Assembly (NCBI GenBank): GCA_028697515.1
Contig: JAQVEY010000058.1
Span: forward strand, 1-9,904
Origin: Bacteroidales bacterium
GTDB taxonomy: Bacteria > Bacteroidota > Bacteroidia > Bacteroidales > ML635J-15
DNA: 9,904 nucleotides
Reading direction: 5' to 3'
Every line of letters starts with the position of its first letter. Position 1 is the first letter of the stretch. Below are positions 6,251 through 9,904 of the stretch, in pieces. A program made the position numbers and the translations under genes. The notes under the pieces were generated by a model. That model was not told where the DNA came from and did no database searches. It saw nothing but the letters and a program-made list of their open reading frames with translations.

Positions 6251-7249
6251 GTTCACATCATAATTACCAAAATTTACTTCTGCCCTATATTTACGGTTAC
6301 GTGTAAAAAACACATGTTTTATTATTTTCCCGAAAATCCCTGATTTTTTTAAAAACTTCCTATATGTAGATTTACTTGGATCAAATGAATGATTACCGTA
6401 ATGAACAGGTGAAACATAGCAATAAGTATATTCTGCAACATCAAGTGTATTTCTGTATAGAATTTCGTCAGGAATTTCCTTAGTAATCAAACTTACAACA
6501 CTATATTCTTTACACTTTTGTTCAATTCCTTCAATAACTTCAGAGTATATTTTCTGTTTTCTTTTTAAGTCAAAATCAGAGTATGTTGAATTACCTATTT
6601 TTCGTATAGGTCTAATTTGTAAAACATCAATCTTGTATTTTTCGAGATAATCACCAATATAAGCAAGATTATCAATATTGTCTGGATTTACTGTGTAGTT
6701 AATGCGTAGTTTAAAATTCGGAAATTCTATTTTAACCTTTGATACAGCCTCCAGAACTTCATACAATTTCTCAATTTTTGCTCCGGGCATCATCGCTTCA
6801 TAAACTTCTTTAGTCGTTCCATGCATCGAGACAATAATTTCATCTAAACCTGCATGTACTAAAGATTTGATTTTATTGTAATCCAATAAAGAAGCATTAG
6901 TTGTGAATGAAATATGTGGAACATTGTGCAATTTCGCCTGACGAATAATTTCTTCGTTATGTAAATATAGACTAGGTTCAGCACCACAGCCTAATTGCAA
7001 TTTCAGAGCATATTTAAAAAAGTTTTCGGCAACAATATCTATTTTCTCTTTTTCAATGCGAGATTTATCGGGTGTATATTCAGGATCAGAAAAATAACAC
7101 ATCAGACATCGGAAATTGCAAGCCATAACTGGATCGAGAAACACATTGAGATGACGTTTTTTTAGTAAAAATAAAACGCCCACTCCCAAAATCTTAAGAC
7201 GTTCGCTCTTGACAATCCGATTTATTTTAAGAATTCTATAATAATTCAT
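6245..7249 (-). CDS. Radical SAM protein, unknown substrate
   Basis: A 334-aa radical SAM enzyme. The cluster motif is CNFRCLMC (Cys44, 48, 51; CxxxCxxC) preceded by FLDPVMA, and GCGAEPS (87-93) stands where the SAM-binding GGEP motif normally lies. SFTTNAS (114-120), GLDEIIVSMHG (134-144) and INYTVN fill out the (beta/alpha) barrel. The C-terminal part has only one cysteine near TYCYVSPVHYG (275-285), so the cysteine-rich SPASM domain with extra clusters appears absent or reduced. Proteins with the same FLDPVMACN...CYFSD and QIRPIRKIGNS signatures are widespread in Bacteroidetes but, as far as I know, uncharacterised. It stands alone, with its own promoter, and converges on the neighbouring operon. 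No precursor peptide gene was seen beside it. Confidence 0.88.
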   Translation of the reverse strand: MNYYRILKINRIVKSERLKILGVGVLFLLKKRHLNVFLDPVMACNFRCLMCYFSDPEYTPDKSRIEKEKIDIVAENFFKYALKLQLGCGAEPSLYLHNEEIIRQAKLHNVPHISFTTNASLLDYNKIKSLVHAGLDEIIVSMHGTTKEVYEAMMPGAKIEKLYEVLEAVSKVKIEFPNFKLRINYTVNPDNIDNLAYIGDYLEKYKIDVLQIRPIRKIGNSTYSDFDLKRKQKIYSEVIEGIEQKCKEYSVVSLITKEIPDEILYRNTLDVAEYTYCYVSPVHYGNHSFDPSKSTYRKFLKKSGIFGKIIKHVFFTRNRKYRAEVNFGNYDVNI

Positions 7250-7268
7250 ACGAATTTTTTAGACTGAG

Positions 7269-7298
7269 CAAAGTTACGATTTTTAACATATCCTTAAA
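7269..7298 (-). promoter_or_regulatory. Bacteroidetes-type promoter of the radical SAM gene
   Basis: On the minus strand TAACTTTG (7276-7269) matches the -7 box TAnnTTTG exactly. A TTTA (7298-7295) sits 18 nt further upstream in the -33 position and is a weaker match. Transcription would begin near 7262, about 13 nt before the ATG. Confidence 0.6.
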
Positions 7299-7399
7299 TG
7301 AATCGATATGTTTTCTTTTAGTCAAGATAATTAATGAAAGTTAGTATTTATTTAGGTGTGTGTTTAATTAAATACTCTATTTTTGAGCTAGCGATAGTT

Positions 7400-7543
7400 A
7401 AAAAGCATGGAGCATGGGGCATGGAGCACAGGGCATTTTGCCTGAGATAAAAGTTATAAATAGACTTAATGGATTTTTAAATCAAGAAAAATAATCTTTA
7501 TATACAGTAATGATAGCTCTATGCACCTTGCACCATGCTTTTT
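7400..7543. repeat. Inverted repeat of 7-nt GCATGGN units
   Basis: The left arm (7400-7436) is AAAAA followed by GCATGGA, GCATGGG, GCATGGA, GCACAGG and GCAT. The reverse complement of the right arm (about 7513-7543) reads AAAAA, GCATGGT, GCAAGGT, GCATAGA, GCTATC. The outer 11 nt (7400-7410 with 7533-7543) pair perfectly and the 23-nt unit block agrees at 19 positions. The ~80-nt spacer is AT-rich and codes for nothing evident. The stem is flanked by A and T runs, so it could also slow transcription in either direction. Confidence 0.8.
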
Positions 7544-7683
7544 TGGAATACTCCCTATTATTATTCTACCAGCTAAATAATTACGAAAGTTATTTGATAA
7601 GTAATCTTAAGAGTTATTTTACAATTATCTAATAAAATCTAAAATCATCTAATGAGCTATTTATATAGATATTACGTGAAGCT

Positions 7684-8031
7684 CTAATATACACGCCATT
7701 CGTAGTAATATTTAAAACCGTAACCATTCATGTGTAAAATAATAGCCTTTTGATCGCCGTGTTTGCTGCCTTTTGTGATTTTCGGAGCTTTCATTTTGCC
7801 TTCAAATTCCTGTAGATGTGTTTTCCCGTCAGGGGTTGCAAAATTTATTTTTCCATAGCTTCCACCACCTGGATTTGTGTCTTTCATATCAAAACTAATT
7901 GAAAACTGACTAATTCCCCATGAAGATTCAACCGTTCTGTCTATTTCAATTGAAGGTAATTCTATATCAGAAAAATATTTTGGTGGATCAGTCCATATAG
8001 TTACTGCCGTACCCGATGCAATAGTATTACC
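7684..8031 (-). pseudogene. C-terminal part of the secreted two-domain protein, beyond an in-frame stop
   Basis: Directly after the TAA at 8034-8032 the same frame continues open for 115 codons (GNTIASGTAVTIWTDPP ... FKYYYEWRVY) to TAG at 7684. The segment completes a second domain homologous to the upstream gene's first domain: IWTDPPKYF matches KWTDPQSQF, and HMNGYGFKYYYEW matches SMGSGFKAVYTYKW. Its protein-like character and exact frame show it was the C-terminus of the same gene. A start at the internal ATG (7887) would make only 67 aa without a signal peptide and is unlikely to be real. Whether this is decay, readthrough or a sequencing error cannot be told here. Confidence 0.8.
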
Positions 8032-8814
8032 TTACTTGTCCAGTCTAGTAACTGTGTTTGTAAAGTTATTTTTATCTCCTTTTGCCGAATTTACTTCAGT
8101 ATAAGGATCACCGTTATTAAAATTACCAGACTTTGATCCGTCCGAAACGCTCACAATATATTCCCATCTGGTAAAATACCAACCTGTTTTATTTCCATTT
8201 ATTGGAATAACTTCTTTGTCTTCTTCTTTAACCGTTGTTTTAGTCAATTCCGGATCCCATTTATAAGTATAGACAGCCTTAAAACCTGAGCCCATAGAAA
8301 CAGTGAGAGTTTTTTCCTCGTTAAGTTTATAACCTGCAGCTACAGCAACAGATGTGACAATTTCACTGTTAAAATCTTTTGAGAAGAATTCCTTTCCTTC
8401 AGCATCCTTAAGATTTATACCATATAATCCCTGACTAAATTTGGCTGATTGCTGTTCAGGTGTCCAAGTTTTACTACTTATGGTTTTGAGAGAGTAAGTC
8501 ATTTTAATTTTGTCACCCGGAAAAAACTGTGACTGAGGATCTGTCCATTTTACATTGTAAGTGACTCCCGCGAGTAATGCACGCGAACTTTTGTCATAAC
8601 GATTAAAATTGATGGTAATATCACCTTTTTTTCCTTCAAACTTGGTAACGTCTTCCATATAATCAGTAGTTCCGGCCAAAACTCTGTCAACAGTTTTCGT
8701 TCCGTCAACAAAACTATAATCAGTCATTTTCCAGCCTCCTTTTGTTACCGGATTCTGAGAGAAACTGGATACCCCAACTAAAGTAAAAATAAATAATAAC
8801 AAGTAATTTTTCAT
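8032..8814 (-). CDS. Secreted protein of unknown function, truncated by in-frame TAA
   Basis: 260 codons from ATG to TAA. MKNYLLLFIFTLVGVSSFSQ is a clear signal peptide with likely cleavage before Gln20; there is no lipobox cysteine, and indeed no cysteine in the protein, so the product would be periplasmic, outer-membrane-associated or released. The mature part is beta-rich and charged. Residues 27-186 (GWKMTDYSF ... YTYKW) are a domain that recurs from 211 (GWYFTRWEY) across the stop into the downstream frame, to about 372. The stop falls right after RLDK, aligned to DKSS of the first domain, so Ser (TCA to TAA) is a likely ancestral codon. I do not recognise the family. It is transcribed in the same direction as the TonB receptor behind it, but from its own promoter. 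Confidence 0.75.
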   Translation of the reverse strand: MKNYLLLFIFTLVGVSSFSQNPVTKGGWKMTDYSFVDGTKTVDRVLAGTTDYMEDVTKFEGKKGDITINFNRYDKSSRALLAGVTYNVKWTDPQSQFFPGDKIKMTYSLKTISSKTWTPEQQSAKFSQGLYGINLKDAEGKEFFSKDFNSEIVTSVAVAAGYKLNEEKTLTVSMGSGFKAVYTYKWDPELTKTTVKEEDKEVIPINGNKTGWYFTRWEYIVSVSDGSKSGNFNNGDPYTEVNSAKGDKNNFTNTVTRLDK

Positions 8815-8838
8815 ATTTCAAATTTTTAGTAAAAAACT

Positions 8839-8868
8839 CAAATATATCAAATAATTTGCCAATAGAAA
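8839..8868 (-). promoter_or_regulatory. Bacteroidetes-type promoter of the secreted-protein gene
   Basis: On the minus strand TATATTTG (8846-8839) is an exact TAnnTTTG match. TTTC (8868-8865) sits 18 nt upstream in the -33 position, one base off TTTG. The predicted leader is short and A/T-rich, about 18 nt. Confidence 0.55.
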
Positions 8869-8911
8869 GCTAATTCAACAATAACTAAAAATCTTTAATT
8901 AAAGCGATACA

Positions 8912-8929
8912 GGCAAATAGGAATTTGCC
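8912..8929. repeat. Short hairpin in the receptor downstream region
   Basis: GGCAAAT (8912-8918) and ATTTGCC (8923-8929) form a perfect 7-bp stem with a 4-nt loop. It lies about 80 nt after the TonB receptor stop. No U-tract follows on the minus strand, so it is not a standard terminator; it may stabilise the transcript end. Confidence 0.4.
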
Positions 8930-8935
8930 CGAGTT

Positions 8936-8987
8936 GTTTTTGACATGGTCTTTGCTTTGCTGCGCTGCAAAGACACACGCCAAAAAC
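8936..8987. repeat. REP-like imperfect palindrome after the TonB receptor gene
   Basis: Nested inverted repeats: GTTTTTG (8936-8942) with CAAAAAC (8981-8987), and GTCTTTGC (8948-8955) with GCAAAGAC (8967-8974), separated by a small partly paired internal loop. The apex TTTGCTGCGCT can form an alternative inner stem. It starts 19 nt past the receptor stop codon, and neither strand has a terminal T-run. A transcription or decay barrier is possible. Confidence 0.55.
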
Positions 8988-9005
8988 ATTATTTAAACCT
9001 TAGTT

Positions 9006-9904
9006 TTAAAACTTCAAACTAATTCCTCCCATAAAATTAATCCCTGCTTGCGGATAATAATAAGCCCATGTGTTTTCCACACCTTGTTCATACCAGTTTC
9101 CTCCATAAGCATTGTTTGAATATTCAAGATTAAAAATATTATTTACCATAAATTTCAGTTGGACTTCCCGAACTAACTTAGTTTCGAAGCTGTAATTTAG
9201 TTGAACATTATTTAAGAAATATGCATCGAGCTTACGATCCTCCGATGATGTGTTGTCGAAATACTGCTCGCCTACATATTTCGAAATCCAACTGAGTGAA
9301 AAGCCAGAAAAAGGTTTATATGTTACAATTCCTGATGAAACGATATTCGGAGAATATGCAATATCTGTTTCGCCTAAGTCAAATGATTCGTAAGTCTCGT
9401 TCCATTCATCATCGTAAGTATATGACCATGAAGTAAAGTTTTTAATTTTGTTTTGACTTAAAGTTAGATTTGCATCAATGCTCAATTTACTAATTGGCTT
9501 CACTCCTAGCATAATCTCAATACCAGCTCTGTATGATTCTGGAACATTAGTCATTATATCATAACCAACACTTGATTTTTCGCCTGTTGGAACAAGTTGG
9601 TCAATATAATCCATATAGTAAAGATTCGCTGATGCTGAGAATTTTTGTATCTGATAGACATAACCAAGTTCATAATCATACAGAGTTTCAGGTCTAGGCG
9701 TTTTTGTAGGATCTCCTGCTGCATCTTTAAAGTTCGTTCGTGTCGGCTCACGATGTGATGTGGCGAATGATGCATAAGTTTTCATGTTTTCATTTATATT
9801 ATAATATAAGCCTGCTTTAGGATTTAAAAACTCAAAAGCATGATTCTGATTAAGATGTCTCTGATCTCCAGCTGCATCAAGGTCATAATCTATACCTTCA
9901 AGAT
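9006..9904 (-). CDS. TonB-dependent outer membrane receptor, C-terminal barrel (5' end off the right edge)
   Basis: The last 299 codons of a TonB-dependent receptor. The frame is open to the window edge, so the Met at 9785 is internal: residues before it (FLNPKAGLYYNINEN) continue the same barrel. NPKAGLYY, YASFATSHREPTRTNF, ETLYDYELGYVY, ANLYYMDYIDQL, YRAGIEIML and QLKFMVNNIFNLEYS are typical strand and turn signatures of large Bacteroidetes receptors of the siderophore/haem type. The protein ends GGISLKF, with the terminal Phe used for outer-membrane insertion. From the family it imports a bulky ligand such as an iron complex using energy from TonB-ExbBD; the ligand cannot be told because the plug domain is outside the window. 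Confidence 0.93.
   Translation of the reverse strand, partial: LEGIDYDLDAAGDQRHLNQNHAFEFLNPKAGLYYNINENMKTYASFATSHREPTRTNFKDAAGDPTKTPRPETLYDYELGYVYQIQKFSASANLYYMDYIDQLVPTGEKSSVGYDIMTNVPESYRAGIEIMLGVKPISKLSIDANLTLSQNKIKNFTSWSYTYDDEWNETYESFDLGETDIAYSPNIVSSGIVTYKPFSGFSLSWISKYVGEQYFDNTSSEDRKLDAYFLNNVQLNYSFETKLVREVQLKFMVNNIFNLEYSNNAYGGNWYEQGVENTWAYYYPQAGINFMGGISLKF

Larger units (their letters stand above)
7250..7683. other. Noncoding stretch between radical SAM gene and interrupted gene
   Basis: About 430 nt of AT-rich DNA with no convincing gene on either strand. It holds the radical SAM promoter at its left end and a palindrome of 7-nt units at 7400-7543. The part from 7545 to 7683 contains only short imperfect AT-rich repeats such as ATCTAATRAR and shows no clear terminator for the gene that ends at 7684. 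Confidence 0.6.

Noticed and set aside
7384..7397. Extension of the 7-nt-unit palindrome through GAGCTAGCGATAG
   Set aside because: It resembles GAGCTATC in the opposite arm but would need an inserted segment and is out of register with the unit pairing, so I left it outside the repeat.
7684..7887. Independent 67-codon gene
   Set aside because: It is the in-frame tail of the interrupted secreted-protein gene, with no promoter or signal peptide of its own.
9006..9785. A 259-codon gene starting at the Met at 9785
   Set aside because: The frame is open upstream to the window edge and encodes typical TonB-receptor barrel sequence before that Met, so it is internal.

Overview
The window looks like a low-GC chromosome segment from a member of the Bacteroidota. 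Four things support this: promoter boxes of the TTTG / TAnnTTTG type, mostly A-rich leaders without Shine-Dalgarno sequences, a TonB-dependent receptor of the Bacteroidetes kind, and a second, short DnaE polymerase typical of that phylum. The ferredoxin-dependent 2-oxoacid oxidoreductase operon suggests an anaerobic or facultative lifestyle (inference).

Layout: (1) 1-2501, minus strand: most of a second DNA polymerase III alpha subunit (DnaE2/ImuC-like), running off the left edge. (2) 2507-3217: a compact cassette with one four-helix-bundle (23S-IVP/bAvd family) gene between two same-orientation copies of a ~160-170 nt palindromic element built from ~9-nt units. It ends 5-6 nt before the polymerase start codon. 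(3) 3218-3511: AT-rich intergenic DNA ending in a good Bacteroidetes promoter. (4) 3512-6199, plus strand: a complete four-gene operon for a 2-oxoacid:ferredoxin oxidoreductase (delta ferredoxin, alpha/VorB, TPP-binding beta, gamma). (5) 6212-6250: a perfect 17-bp bidirectional terminator shared with (6) a convergent radical SAM gene (7249-6245, minus). (7) 7250-7683: noncoding DNA with a second, unrelated palindrome made of 7-nt GCATGGN units. (8) 8814-7684, minus: a secreted two-domain protein gene split by a single in-frame TAA; the two halves are ancient tandem duplicates. (9) 8815-9005: intergenic DNA with a promoter and two hairpins. (10) 9904-9006, minus: the C-terminal barrel of a TonB-dependent receptor, entering from the right edge.

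The oxidoreductase operon is the only clear multi-gene pathway unit. Its delta ferredoxin passes electrons from TPP-dependent oxidative decarboxylation of a 2-oxoacid (probably branched-chain) to free ferredoxin, producing an acyl-CoA. The most unusual parts are the four-helix-bundle cassette, whose flanking hairpins show arm-specific co-variation, and the nonsense-interrupted duplicated secreted protein. No CRISPR array, tRNA, rRNA, reverse transcriptase or transposase is visible.
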